This document shows, in pieces, positions 8,711 through 17,963 of a DNA stretch of 64,000 nucleotides (the stretch's first letter is position 1; every line of letters starts with the position of its first letter). A model generated the notes under the pieces. It saw only the letters and a list, made by a program, of their open reading frames with translations. It was not told the origin of the DNA and did no database searches. This stretch comes from Marinigracilibium pacificum. GTDB lineage: Bacteria > Bacteroidota > Bacteroidia > Cytophagales > Cyclobacteriaceae. The stretch covers positions 124,001 through 188,000 of the forward strand of contig NZ_JABBNU010000008.1 of the NCBI RefSeq assembly GCF_012926615.1. Reading direction: 5' to 3'. The translations under genes were made by a program, and so were the position numbers.

Positions 8711-11291
8711 ATAACAAATCAGGTGATACTCCTATCCTAACACCCCAGTACTTATTTTTAAATGTATCATATCCACCTCCAACTTCAAGGCGCAAGAATC
8801 TAAACAAATTGGTGACTCCATATCCACCTTCAAAATAATTACTTCCGTCTGCCAGAGTCAAATTATTAAAGAAAAAGTATTCCTTCATCCCAATCAACCT
8901 GAGTTGTGGTACTTGAGTAATCAATAACTTTCTGAAGCTAAATTTAAACATCCCTGTCATGTAGGGTCTATCGGTGCTCCATTGATAGTAATCAAGAAAA
9001 TTAAAGCTTCCTGATTCTGCAAAAGGTAAAAACGGCGTCTGGTTTCCACGAAAGTGATTGTAGTCGACAAAAGATAACGAATCTTTATAGAAGAAACCTC
9101 CAAGCTCAACATCATATAAAACTGATAAATTAGCTCCGGCTTTAAATTTATGTCTGATTCCAATTGAAGCCTTCAGGTAATCTAAATCATTTATTGCTTT
9201 TATCGGAATTGTTCCATCCCACTTTAATATTAATTCAGGTTTGTATTCTGTTAGTGGTACTAATCTATCATTATACATGTTATACTTGAGACCTGGAATA
9301 TAGTGCAAGCTTCCTTTCAAATTAAATACCTGATGATCTGGAAAAGCAGTATTATTTAGATATCGGTTTTCCGGTATATTTGAAGAATATTCTTTATGCA
9401 CTCTACCATTAAATGTATAATCAGTATTATTGAAAAGCTGTTGTCTTTTTTCCCAATTTAGCTCCAATTGTAATCTAGTTGCATAAACGAAATCTTTAAA
9501 GTACTTGAGAGTGACAAAATGCTTATCATATAACTTCATATAATTTCCACGCCAGAACAACGTACTAATTGAATTTATTAAAGGAGTGATTGGCTCACTA
9601 TTATTAATTTGATCTACAAAATAGCCTCCTTCAAGCTTCACTTGAGTTAGACTATCTCTGACATTATTTTGCCATTCGGCTCCCCCTTTTAACTGAAAAT
9701 TTTCTGAAGAAAAATTATATCTGGGTACAGCATTAAGTTTCCACCTGTTTTTAGACTTATTGTAAAATGAATAAGAAACTGGTAGAGCTACGTTAACTCC
9801 ATTTACAGTATTATAAAATGTGTTTTCAAGGACTCCGTCAATATCTAGTCTGGGTTTGCCTCTACCGAAAGAAACATGATCTCCTACTAATAAAAAAAAT
9901 GGTGATAATTTCCTTGACTTGGTAGAGTCAATAGCAGCCACGCTATCCATTTTTGCAATTGTACTATCAAGCTTGGTATAACCGACAATTTCATCCTGAG
10001 TCAATGGAATTGTTCTTACCTCATCCCAATAACTTTTATCGGCTGTTTTTAGAGAACTATCATTTTTATAAACATATCGCTCAAGTATTTTTTCATTTCC
10101 AGTTCCTTTACGTTCTTCTTCCACATACATTTCAACATCTTCCATCAGATTTGATACAGTAAAGACTGCTGAATCTTCCTGGGTAAGTGACTGATCGGAA
10201 GTAGCGTTTTTCACCTTCACAGCTTCAGTTTTTTCATCTACCACTTCTAATGTTGTCACAAGGTCTTCATTTAGATCAATCTCATAATCACTAACTCCCG
10301 CCAAATAATCATAAGAAAATTCGAATCCAACGAAGGATCCTTTTATAAAGAATTTATGTGATATCGGTAGCCAAACATTTTCTCTAACAGGAGCCAGGTT
10401 CTGTTGAATATTAATTTTAATTCCCTGCTGGTAATTAAAAAGATCAACACTATGCAGTGCCCAAAGGTCTTCGATTATATAGATATTACCATTGAACAAC
10501 TCACTATCCTTAACTCTTGGTATTACTCTAATTTTGTTAACCTCATAGTCACCTTCCTTAAAGGATCCTAAATATTCATATTTATAATAAGCAAAACATT
10601 TCTTTGATAGTGGAGAAACTACTCCCGCGACGGTACTTTCATAAAAACTACCGAAAATATAATTCCCAGGACTGAAATCCTGACTTTCGCCTTTACTTCT
10701 AACGGCAAGAACTTCCTGCTCATAGGTAGATGGCCTTTTATATTTTACTTTTACTAAACTTTCACCTATATAAAGTTGATCCTGATTTAATCCTTCTTTT
10801 TCAAGCCTTCTTTTAACAATACCTGGAATTTTTTCAAATCTGCCTTTGCCTTTCAAATAAACCTTTGCTGTAAATTCATCAACCTGATGGAGGTGGTACA
10901 TTGCTTTGGCACTTGCTTTCCTTATTATAGCATAGGCTGGGTCTTCAAATGAACCTGTCACTTGTAGCTCTGGCAAACTATAGACCTGAGGCTCAAGAAC
11001 AATATCTATTTGCTTTATTTCATCAGCTACTATTGAAACGCTAACAGTTTTGGATTTATATCCCATATACTGGAACATAACTGTATAATTTCCTGGACTA
11101 AGGTCGAATTGAAACTCACCGTTTTCATTCGCGCTTGTTCCTTCATTGATTTCAGAAATATAAACTGCGGTAAATCCAAGTGGTGTATTTTGTTCATCTT
11201 TAACCGTTCCTTTCAATGTTTGGGAATAGCATTGAAAAGCAGGAAGCAAAAAAATAATTACTCCTGCCAAAAATTTGAACATGGTGGTCAT
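8709..11291 (-). CDS. DUF5686-type outer-membrane protein with N-terminal carboxypeptidase-regulatory-like domain
   Basis: The product has 860 residues. A signal peptide (FLAGVIIFLLPAFQCYSQ) is followed by a CarboxypepD_reg-like beta-sandwich (TLKGTVKDEQNTPLGFTAVYI...GNYTVMFQYMGYKSK, residues 25-100). The remainder is the large DUF5686 module, ending in many alternating beta-strand segments and an aromatic-rich terminus that suggest an outer-membrane barrel. The family is almost confined to Bacteroidota and its function is unknown. It is the last gene after gmk and nadD (48 bp gap). Start could be the first or the fourth codon. Confidence 0.85.
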   Translation of the reverse strand: MTTMFKFLAGVIIFLLPAFQCYSQTLKGTVKDEQNTPLGFTAVYISEINEGTSANENGEFQFDLSPGNYTVMFQYMGYKSKTVSVSIVADEIKQIDIVLEPQVYSLPELQVTGSFEDPAYAIIRKASAKAMYHLHQVDEFTAKVYLKGKGRFEKIPGIVKRRLEKEGLNQDQLYIGESLVKVKYKRPSTYEQEVLAVRSKGESQDFSPGNYIFGSFYESTVAGVVSPLSKKCFAYYKYEYLGSFKEGDYEVNKIRVIPRVKDSELFNGNIYIIEDLWALHSVDLFNYQQGIKINIQQNLAPVRENVWLPISHKFFIKGSFVGFEFSYDYLAGVSDYEIDLNEDLVTTLEVVDEKTEAVKVKNATSDQSLTQEDSAVFTVSNLMEDVEMYVEEERKGTGNEKILERYVYKNDSSLKTADKSYWDEVRTIPLTQDEIVGYTKLDSTIAKMDSVAAIDSTKSRKLSPFFLLVGDHVSFGRGKPRLDIDGVLENTFYNTVNGVNVALPVSYSFYNKSKNRWKLNAVPRYNFSSENFQLKGGAEWQNNVRDSLTQVKLEGGYFVDQINNSEPITPLINSISTLFWRGNYMKLYDKHFVTLKYFKDFVYATRLQLELNWEKRQQLFNNTDYTFNGRVHKEYSSNIPENRYLNNTAFPDHQVFNLKGSLHYIPGLKYNMYNDRLVPLTEYKPELILKWDGTIPIKAINDLDYLKASIGIRHKFKAGANLSVLYDVELGGFFYKDSLSFVDYNHFRGNQTPFLPFAESGSFNFLDYYQWSTDRPYMTGMFKFSFRKLLITQVPQLRLIGMKEYFFFNNLTLADGSNYFEGGYGVTNLFRFLRLEVGGGYDTFKNKYWGVRIGVSPDLL

Positions 11292-11339
11292 AAAATTTAA
11301 TGGTTGTTTTGGTAAATAAGATAGATTAATGGATAATGG

Positions 11340-11918
11340 TCATTGATAGAGTTTCCTGGAATAGATTAATAATTCAGTTTCTTTTGGAACCAGATACCTA
11401 ATTGATTTATCATTTTTCACAGAGTTTCTGATAAATGTGGCTGATATATCAATAAAAGGAGCCTCAATCATTTGCACTCGACAATCTTCATGCCATTTTG
11501 TTTTTCTGGTACCAGGTCTTGGGTAACATATAATGCCAGTTTCTTCAATCAGAATATCATGATTCTTCCATTTATGAAACCCTTTCAAGTTATCCTCCCC
11601 CATGATCAGCTTAAAATCATAGTCAGGGTATTTTTCTTTTATATATGTTACGGTATCTATAGTATAGCTTGGCTTGGGCATATTAAATTCGATATCAGTC
11701 ACTCTAAACTTATAATTATCGAAAATGGCTGCCTGAACCATATCATAACGATCTTGCTCATGGGCAAGAGTGCTCTTTTTCTTAAATGGGCTTTGAGGAG
11801 AAACCACAAACCAAACTTCATCTGCTAATCCGGAATCTGCTACAGTTTGTGCAATTATCATATGACCGATATGAATCGGATTAAACGAACCAAAATATAA
11901 TCCAATGGTCTTGTTCAT
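11340..11918 (-). CDS. nadD: Nicotinate-nucleotide adenylyltransferase
   Basis: The product has 192 residues with the nucleotidyltransferase motif GSFNPIHIGH (residues 10-19) and the second motif ISATFIRNSV near residue 160. It adenylates nicotinate mononucleotide in NAD synthesis. The gene follows gmk with a 5-bp gap on the same strand. Confidence 0.95.
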   Translation of the reverse strand: MNKTIGLYFGSFNPIHIGHMIIAQTVADSGLADEVWFVVSPQSPFKKKSTLAHEQDRYDMVQAAIFDNYKFRVTDIEFNMPKPSYTIDTVTYIKEKYPDYDFKLIMGEDNLKGFHKWKNHDILIEETGIICYPRPGTRKTKWHEDCRVQMIEAPFIDISATFIRNSVKNDKSIRYLVPKETELLIYSRKLYQ

Positions 11919-11923
11919 GATTA

Positions 11924-12496
11924 TTATTTAGCCATGAACTCATCTAATAGAGACTGGGCTTTTTCTTGTGCTTTACCCAGATCATCATTCAACAAAACGA
12001 CATCGAACTTGTCCATAAATTCCATTTCAAACTTTGCCTTGAATAACCTTCTGGAGACACTATCCTCGCTTTCAGTACCTCGGTCTCTAAGTCTTTTGGC
12101 CAATTCATCAATTGAAGGAACTTTAACATAAACAGCTAAAGCACTATCTTTAAAATATTTTTTAAGATTCAGGGCTCCTTTAACATCAACATCAAAGATT
12201 ACTGTTTTACCCTCGTCCCATAATCTTTGAATCTCTGATTTTAATGTGCCATAAAAGTTACCAGGATAGACCTCTTCCCACTCTATAAATTCATCATTAT
12301 CAATACTTTGCTTGAATTCGTGAGGAGACAAAAAGTAATAATCTTTTCCGTTTTCTTCATTTCTTCCTCGCTTATCCCGAGTACATGCAGAAATTGAAAA
12401 TCCCAGAAAATCATTATTAGCCAACAGATGTTTAACTATTGTTGTCTTTCCTGACCCTGAGGGTGCTGCGAATATTATGGCCTTTCCCTGTTTCAT
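11924..12496 (-). CDS. gmk: Guanylate kinase
   Basis: The 190-residue product has the P-loop [11 protein letters not shown] near the N-terminus, the GMP-binding segment [20 protein letters not shown] and the lid motif [17 protein letters not shown]. It phosphorylates GMP and dGMP. A start eight codons upstream is possible, but it would lie at or before the predicted transcription start (-7 box at 12518-12525), so MKQGKAIIF is preferred. It begins the gmk-nadD-DUF5686 transcript. Confidence 0.95.
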   Translation of the reverse strand: MKQGKAIIFAAPSGSGKTTIVKHLLANNDFLGFSISACTRDKRGRNEENGKDYYFLSPHEFKQSIDNDEFIEWEEVYPGNFYGTLKSEIQRLWDEGKTVIFDVDVKGALNLKKYFKDSALAVYVKVPSIDELAKRLRDRGTESEDSVSRRLFKAKFEMEFMDKFDVVLLNDDLGKAQEKAQSLLDEFMAK

Positions 12497-12517
12497 TATT
12501 ATTCTTTGTCTAGGGTG

Positions 12518-12525
12518 CAAAGATA
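12518..12525 (-). promoter_or_regulatory. Predicted -7 promoter box of gmk
   Basis: The minus strand reads TATCTTTG, fitting TAnnTTTG, followed by CACCC. There is no good TTTG at 19 bases upstream (TAAG is found there), so only the -7 box is supported. Confidence 0.5.
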
Positions 12526-12592
12526 GAATATCACTTTAATAATACTTAGCTATAATAGTTAAATACTATTAAATGATGATAATATTCGATAA

Positions 12593-13426
12593 TTACTCCT
12601 CTTCCTCAATTAAAATTGTAATTGAGGTCACACTTGAAATTTGAAAAAATCCAAGAGGGGGATTTCCGGGATCAGTTATATTTGAAATATTTGTAGTCGG
12701 ATTTACAGGCGCCGGAGAAAATATTCCTCCATCATTAAATAATAAATTCACTAATCCCAAAAAGTAATTATAGGTTGATTCATTTAATGAATATTGTTCA
12801 ACTTTAACTGTATCTCCGACTTCAAAAGGATAAGGCAATTCCAGGTTACTAATATCCTCTTGCACCAATTCATCATCAGCCAAAAGATAGTCACCCCTGT
12901 CATTAAAAAGTGTGTCATTTTCATAAACCAACCACCTATAATAATTTATCTGCCCTTTAGGAGTCTTTCCATAAAAATAACAATAATAACCTTCTTCCCT
13001 GAAAACCCTTTCTTCCTGATACCTTACCACTACTGAATCCAATACCGGATAAGGTAATACCTCACCTGAAGCAGAATATTGCTGACCATTATAATCTATT
13101 TCTAATGTATATTTTTCACCTTCGACTACACTAAAATCATCTGCCGTATAAAAATACCCTGGATTCTTTTCTTCAAGGGGAACGATATAATCATCTCCTC
13201 TGACTAACCTCACCTGAGCATTTCTAACTGTATCGTTTCCTTTTTCATCATAATAACTTGTAGTCAGACCCAGTTTTATGAGATGAGGACCAGACTGGGT
13301 TGTGATTTTCGCCTCTACTACCAGTTGAGGGTCTCCGTCAGTAAGTTTTAATTTTACTTCTTCCTGACAAGAAGCCACTATCAGGACAAAAATTATTGAG
13401 AGTATATATTTTAAATTTCTTTTCAT
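12593..13426 (-). CDS. DUF4249 family lipoprotein
   Basis: The product has 277 residues. It begins with a lipoprotein signal (SIIFVLIVASCQEE) and continues with the DUF4249 pattern LVVEAKITTQSGPHLIKLGLT, an Ig-like beta domain, and YYRWLVYENDTLF. These proteins are nearly always encoded next to a TonB-dependent receptor, as here, where its ATG is one base away from the receptor's stop. It probably forms the surface-exposed partner of that receptor. The substrate is unknown. Confidence 0.85.
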   Translation of the reverse strand: MKRNLKYILSIIFVLIVASCQEEVKLKLTDGDPQLVVEAKITTQSGPHLIKLGLTTSYYDEKGNDTVRNAQVRLVRGDDYIVPLEEKNPGYFYTADDFSVVEGEKYTLEIDYNGQQYSASGEVLPYPVLDSVVVRYQEERVFREEGYYCYFYGKTPKGQINYYRWLVYENDTLFNDRGDYLLADDELVQEDISNLELPYPFEVGDTVKVEQYSLNESTYNYFLGLVNLLFNDGGIFSPAPVNPTTNISNITDPGNPPLGFFQISSVTSITILIEEEE

Positions 13427-13427
13427 C

Positions 13428-15833
13428 TTAGAAGCTGAAGTTATATGACACTGAAGGAATTATACTAAATAAATAAGTCGTAACAGAAGCTGGTCTAGAG
13501 GAATATTCTTTCCCCGGGTCACCGTCTTCTTGTGGATCAAAATTCACATCATTATTGTATATTCTTCTAAATTCGATTGAGAATGGATTTTTTCTGGCAT
13601 AGGCGTTGTAAACAGAAAAGTTCCAATACGACTTCCATTTCCTACCTGGTTTTTCTTTCCCTTTAAGCGTTAAACTCAAGTCCAGTCTATGGTAATCCGG
13701 CATTCTTGAGCTGTTTCTGTTATTGTCGTCATAATATGGAACAGATTGACCATCGATTTCATATCTACCTACAGGAAAGGAAACTGCTTGCCCTGATGAA
13801 TACACGAAATTCATCCCCATGCTAACTCTTTTGTTAAACTCATGATTTAGCACTAGAGATATATCATGAATCCTGTCGTATCTGGCCGGATATGGATCAC
13901 CATTACTGATCATAGGCACCTTTCTAAAGGTTCTAGAAAGAGTGTATGAAAGCCATCCGGTTGTAGCTCCTTTATTCTTTTGAAGTTGAAATTCAAGACC
14001 ATAAGCCCAACCCTTACCCGCTGATAATTCAACTTCAATATTGTTGCTTAAAAACACATCTGCTTCAGGAAGCATATCGATAACATTTTCCATATGCTTA
14101 TAATATCCTTCTACAGAAAACTCGTAAGTATTATTTTTGAAGTTTTTGAAGTACCCTAATGCTACCTGATTACCACTAAGAGGCTCAATATATTTATCTG
14201 CCGGTATCCAACGGTCTATTGGCAATCCTGCTGTTGAATTTGCAGCAATCTGTAAATACTGCATTGTTCGCATATATGAAGCCTTGATAGACGAAGATGA
14301 GTTTAATTTATACCTCACATTTAATCTCGGCTCAAGCCCATCATAAAAAGCAATTCTTTTTCCTCCTGAATAGGATACGGTATCAATAATTTCTGAGTCT
14401 CTGGAAGGCTCATCATTTTCATAGATATAAACATCTCCGGGGCCAATGTTAGCAAATAGAGAGTATCTTAGCCCTGCCTGAACCAGCAGCTTTTCAGATA
14501 ATTTCTTTTCAAAATCAAAATAAAGTCCTTGTTCAAAAGCATATTTTTCATCCAATGAAAAGTTTTGAATGATTGATTCTTCATCTAGCGGTTTGATTTC
14601 TGCCGGAGAAAAAATGTGATACATTGAATGTGAACCAAATGATAATGTTAAAGTAGGATCACTAAAATATGTAAAATCAATTTTAGCAGCTACTTCACTT
14701 AAGTTGGCCAGCCATTCAAAATTCTGTGATGAATTATCAACTTTAAACCCATAGTTAAAACTGCTGTATAATGCTGTTGTATTTAGAAATAGCTTATCAT
14801 TGAAAACATGATTCCATCGACCAGTCAGGGTAGCATTTCCCCAGTTTAAACCAAATTCATTATCGAAGTTAAATACATCACGACCAAAATAACCTGAAAC
14901 GAAAACCTGATCTTTCGGGCTAAACCTGTAATTAGCTTTAGCATTAAAATCATAAAAATACAGTTGGTTATTTTTGATATTCGGATCACTACTTAAGCCA
15001 AGAAACAAGTCTGCATATGTTCTTCTGGCTGTCACAATAAAGGAACTAACATCCTTTTTAATTGGACCTTCAAGCGTAAGGCGACTTGAAATTGTACCTA
15101 TACCACCAGAACCGGAAAAGTGTTTGGAATTACCTTCCTTCATTTGGATATCTACTACCGAAGAAAGCCTTCCTCCATACTTCGCAGGTATACCACCTTT
15201 ATACATTGTAACTTTCTTAACAGCATCCGGATTAAATACAGAAAAGAAACCAAGAAAGTGAGATGCATTGTAGACTGTTGCTTCGTCGAGAAGCACCAAA
15301 TTTTGATCGTAGCTACCTCCTCGTACAAATAATCCTGTTGTCCCCTCTCCTGCCGACTGTACCCCTGGCAATAATTGTAGACTCTTCACAATATCCACTT
15401 CACCAAAAAGAGCTGGCATTGCTTTAATTTTTTCTATTTCTAGCTCCTCCTGAGACATCGTGACATCTTCAATATTTGCATCTTCTCTTTTACCCGTCAC
15501 AACAACTTCATCAAGTTCTTGTCCGGCTTCATCAAGTTCGACGTTTAATTTTTTGTTTTCATTAAGATCGATGTCCAGAACTTTTTGATCAAAGCCAATA
15601 AATGAAACTGTAATTTGATACTGACCTTTAGGCAAGGTGATTGAATAAAACCCGTAGTTATTGGTAACACCACCACTTGAAGGAGTAGTATTAGCCACTA
15701 CAGTTGCTCCTATTAATGCTTCTCCGGTCGATGCCTCTTTAACATATCCACTAATTGTAAATTTTTGTTGTGCTGAGGCAGCCAAGTTGACAAATAAAAA
15801 TAAAAGACTCATTAGAGTCATTAAATTTCGCAT
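13428..15833 (-). CDS. TonB-dependent receptor with N-terminal CarboxypepD_reg-like domain
   Basis: The product has 801 residues. A signal peptide (LMSLLFLFVNLAASAQ) leads to a carboxypeptidase-regulatory-like domain (FTISGYVKEASTGEALIGATV, residues 25-110). A plug domain follows with LPGVQSAGEGTTGLFVRGG and VTMYKGGIPAKYGGRLSSVVDI, then a 22-strand-type barrel ending in Phe (SVSYNFSF). It imports an unknown ligand across the outer membrane using TonB energy. It is co-transcribed with the DUF4249 lipoprotein. Upstream, the minus strand has a near -7 box TATCTTTA (15865-15858), and CCCGTT/AACGGG arms at 15882-15887 and 15902-15907 might be an operator, though this is weak. Confidence 0.93.
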   Translation of the reverse strand: MRNLMTLMSLLFLFVNLAASAQQKFTISGYVKEASTGEALIGATVVANTTPSSGGVTNNYGFYSITLPKGQYQITVSFIGFDQKVLDIDLNENKKLNVELDEAGQELDEVVVTGKREDANIEDVTMSQEELEIEKIKAMPALFGEVDIVKSLQLLPGVQSAGEGTTGLFVRGGSYDQNLVLLDEATVYNASHFLGFFSVFNPDAVKKVTMYKGGIPAKYGGRLSSVVDIQMKEGNSKHFSGSGGIGTISSRLTLEGPIKKDVSSFIVTARRTYADLFLGLSSDPNIKNNQLYFYDFNAKANYRFSPKDQVFVSGYFGRDVFNFDNEFGLNWGNATLTGRWNHVFNDKLFLNTTALYSSFNYGFKVDNSSQNFEWLANLSEVAAKIDFTYFSDPTLTLSFGSHSMYHIFSPAEIKPLDEESIIQNFSLDEKYAFEQGLYFDFEKKLSEKLLVQAGLRYSLFANIGPGDVYIYENDEPSRDSEIIDTVSYSGGKRIAFYDGLEPRLNVRYKLNSSSSIKASYMRTMQYLQIAANSTAGLPIDRWIPADKYIEPLSGNQVALGYFKNFKNNTYEFSVEGYYKHMENVIDMLPEADVFLSNNIEVELSAGKGWAYGLEFQLQKNKGATTGWLSYTLSRTFRKVPMISNGDPYPARYDRIHDISLVLNHEFNKRVSMGMNFVYSSGQAVSFPVGRYEIDGQSVPYYDDNNRNSSRMPDYHRLDLSLTLKGKEKPGRKWKSYWNFSVYNAYARKNPFSIEFRRIYNNDVNFDPQEDGDPGKEYSSRPASVTTYLFSIIPSVSYNFSF

Positions 15834-15940
15834 AGCTAGTAAAAGGTTTATATGCCTTAAAGATAGTTTGATAACAGAATTCCCGTTGGGGATGTTTACA
15901 TAACGGGTTAAATTAATTTATGGTTGGCAATATCCATTTA

Positions 15941-17056
15941 TTAGTCAATTATCTTTATATCATCAGGAAACGAATATCCTGTTTTTGAAATGAAATGAGC
16001 CCATTCGGCATTAATTCTATTAAATTCTCTAATAGAAATAGTATAGTTATTTTTTTTATAATCTGAATTTACTTTCAGGTAGTTTTTAAATTCCATTTCT
16101 GCTTGTTGATAAGACCCAATTTCAAACTTTAAGTATATATCTTTTAAGACCTTTTCCGGACCTGTTTCAAGATCTTCAAACCTTATTTCAAGTAGCCTAT
16201 CGCTCGATACGGTTTCCTTTTGATTATAATAATCTGATAATAACTTTTTATATAAATCAAAAATCAGATCTTCAACTTCTTCTGGAGAAATGCCATGAAG
16301 CATAATTGAAGGAAAGAGCTTTCCAAAGAATTTTTTTGTACTCAGATAAACATGATAAGGATTTCGATGGATAAAAATAAATGCAGAGTCATGGTAATAT
16401 TCTGTTAACAATTTGAGTCTTGCAGTATTTACCGGGTTTTTTACAATAAGCCGACCTTTCCCAGTATTAATACAAGCCTTTTTCAGTAATTCATCATAAT
16501 CATTTAACCATTTTTGCTTTTTACTATCTTGTTTAATATGAACAGCATTGGTATAAACTTCTTCATATAGATATGGAAAGAAGAAGAAAAGATAGAATGA
16601 TTCCATACCCCAATTTCCAACAGCAAATTCATCTTCCTGTGGTAAATCGGGGCCCAACTTTACGTTATCTGAAGGTCTTTTCCCAGGCATGGAAACCCTC
16701 ATAAAAGTTTTAAAAATAAGTTTACTAGCCAGATTATTTGGAAAAACGCCATTATAGGTAGTGAAATAAGAGCTCTTAGGATCGCATGTCATCAGGTTAT
16801 GCAATAGGGTGGTTCCAGATCGCCAGTGTCCAATAATAAATATCGGAGGAGAAGTAAATTCAAATCTCTTTATCTTCCTGTGGTACCATATCTTCTCCCA
16901 AATATGGAATGGTAATGCTAAAATGGTTACAAGAAAAGTTAGCAATACTTTAATGAAGTATCTGTTTTGAATTTTTCCCTTCCTTATTATCTTAAGAAAG
17001 TTAAAAACATTTGCTCCTGCTAATGGTGATATGGGAGGAAGTTCAAAACCAGGCAT
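15941..17056 (-). CDS. Sulfotransferase family protein (PAPS-dependent type)
   Basis: The product has 371 residues. The PAPS 5'-phosphosulfate loop is IIGHWRSGTTLLHNLM (about residues 74-89), and the 3'-phosphate region is FIFIHRNPYHVYLSTKKFF (about 227-245). An N-terminal hydrophobic segment (FIKVLLTFLVTILALPFHIW) suggests membrane association. It should transfer sulfate to an unidentified lipid or glycan acceptor. It is divergent from a DUF1295 membrane enzyme with only 28 bp between the two ATGs, which suggests shared control. Confidence 0.8.
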   Translation of the reverse strand: MPGFELPPISPLAGANVFNFLKIIRKGKIQNRYFIKVLLTFLVTILALPFHIWEKIWYHRKIKRFEFTSPPIFIIGHWRSGTTLLHNLMTCDPKSSYFTTYNGVFPNNLASKLIFKTFMRVSMPGKRPSDNVKLGPDLPQEDEFAVGNWGMESFYLFFFFPYLYEEVYTNAVHIKQDSKKQKWLNDYDELLKKACINTGKGRLIVKNPVNTARLKLLTEYYHDSAFIFIHRNPYHVYLSTKKFFGKLFPSIMLHGISPEEVEDLIFDLYKKLLSDYYNQKETVSSDRLLEIRFEDLETGPEKVLKDIYLKFEIGSYQQAEMEFKNYLKVNSDYKKNNYTISIREFNRINAEWAHFISKTGYSFPDDIKIID

Positions 17057-17084
17057 AAATCTCTGACATAATTAAAAGATAATA

Positions 17085-17963
17085 ATGAAAGCTGATAAAA
17101 GCACAAGTTTATTGATCGTTTTAAGTTGCTACATGATTGCAATCTTCGTAGTGGTAGTAATTTGGGATTTCTTGAAAGACTACAATTTGATTTATCGAAT
17201 TTTAATTGCCGATGTCATCACTACTGTCATAGTATTTGCAGGAAGTATCATTACTAAAAATTCAAGTATGTACGATCCATATTGGTCTGTTGCTCCTCCA
17301 ATAATTGCGTTAGTTCTAATTACACATTATCCTGAAGGTAATGCAGAAAGGCAAGGCATGATATTATCAGCTACCTTAATCTGGGGCGTTCGATTAACAT
17401 ACAACTGGGTTAGAGGATGGAAAGGATTACATCATGAAGATTGGCGTTATAAGGATATTGCAGGAAAAACAAAGAAACTATATTGGCCTTCCAGCTTTTT
17501 TGGTATACATCTGTTACCAACACTTTGGGTTTTTGGTGGATGCTTACCTTTATTTTATATCATCCCTCTGGAAGGTAAAGTGACAATTTGGGATTATACA
17601 GGAACATTCTTATGTGTTATTGCAGCGGTAATAGAACTTATCTCAGATGAACAACTTAGAGCTTTTAAGAAAGTAGCGCCCAAAAATAAGTTCATTGATA
17701 CAGGATGGTGGTCATTAAGCAGGCACCCAAACTACTTTGGCGAACTATTATTCTGGTCTGGGATTTTCATTATGGTATTTCAAATTAAAGATTTATCAGC
17801 ACTGTGGACCGGTATCGGGTTAGTCGCCTTAATAATCTTATTTGTTTTTATTAGTATACCAATGATGGAAAAGAGGAACTTAAAAAATAAACCAGGATAT
17901 ACTGATTATATCAAAAGGGTATCAATGTTAATACCTTGGCCTTCGTCAAAAAGCAATCGCTAA
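17085..17963 (+). CDS. DUF1295 family membrane protein (steroid 5-alpha-reductase/ICMT-like)
   Basis: The product has 292 residues with about seven hydrophobic segments. The diagnostic C-terminal motif is WWSLSRHPNYFGELLFWSGIF (about residues 206-226), shared with isoprenylcysteine methyltransferase and steroid 5-alpha-reductase-like enzymes. It probably modifies a lipid with NADPH or SAM; the substrate is unknown. Its last four bases overlap the end of the convergent kinase gene. Confidence 0.82.
   Translation: MKADKSTSLLIVLSCYMIAIFVVVVIWDFLKDYNLIYRILIADVITTVIVFAGSIITKNSSMYDPYWSVAPPIIALVLITHYPEGNAERQGMILSATLIWGVRLTYNWVRGWKGLHHEDWRYKDIAGKTKKLYWPSSFFGIHLLPTLWVFGGCLPLFYIIPLEGKVTIWDYTGTFLCVIAAVIELISDEQLRAFKKVAPKNKFIDTGWWSLSRHPNYFGELLFWSGIFIMVFQIKDLSALWTGIGLVALIILFVFISIPMMEKRNLKNKPGYTDYIKRVSMLIPWPSSKSNR

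Noticed and set aside
12497-12520. Longer gmk start (eight extra codons)
   Set aside because: It would begin at or before the predicted transcription start and adds non-conserved residues.
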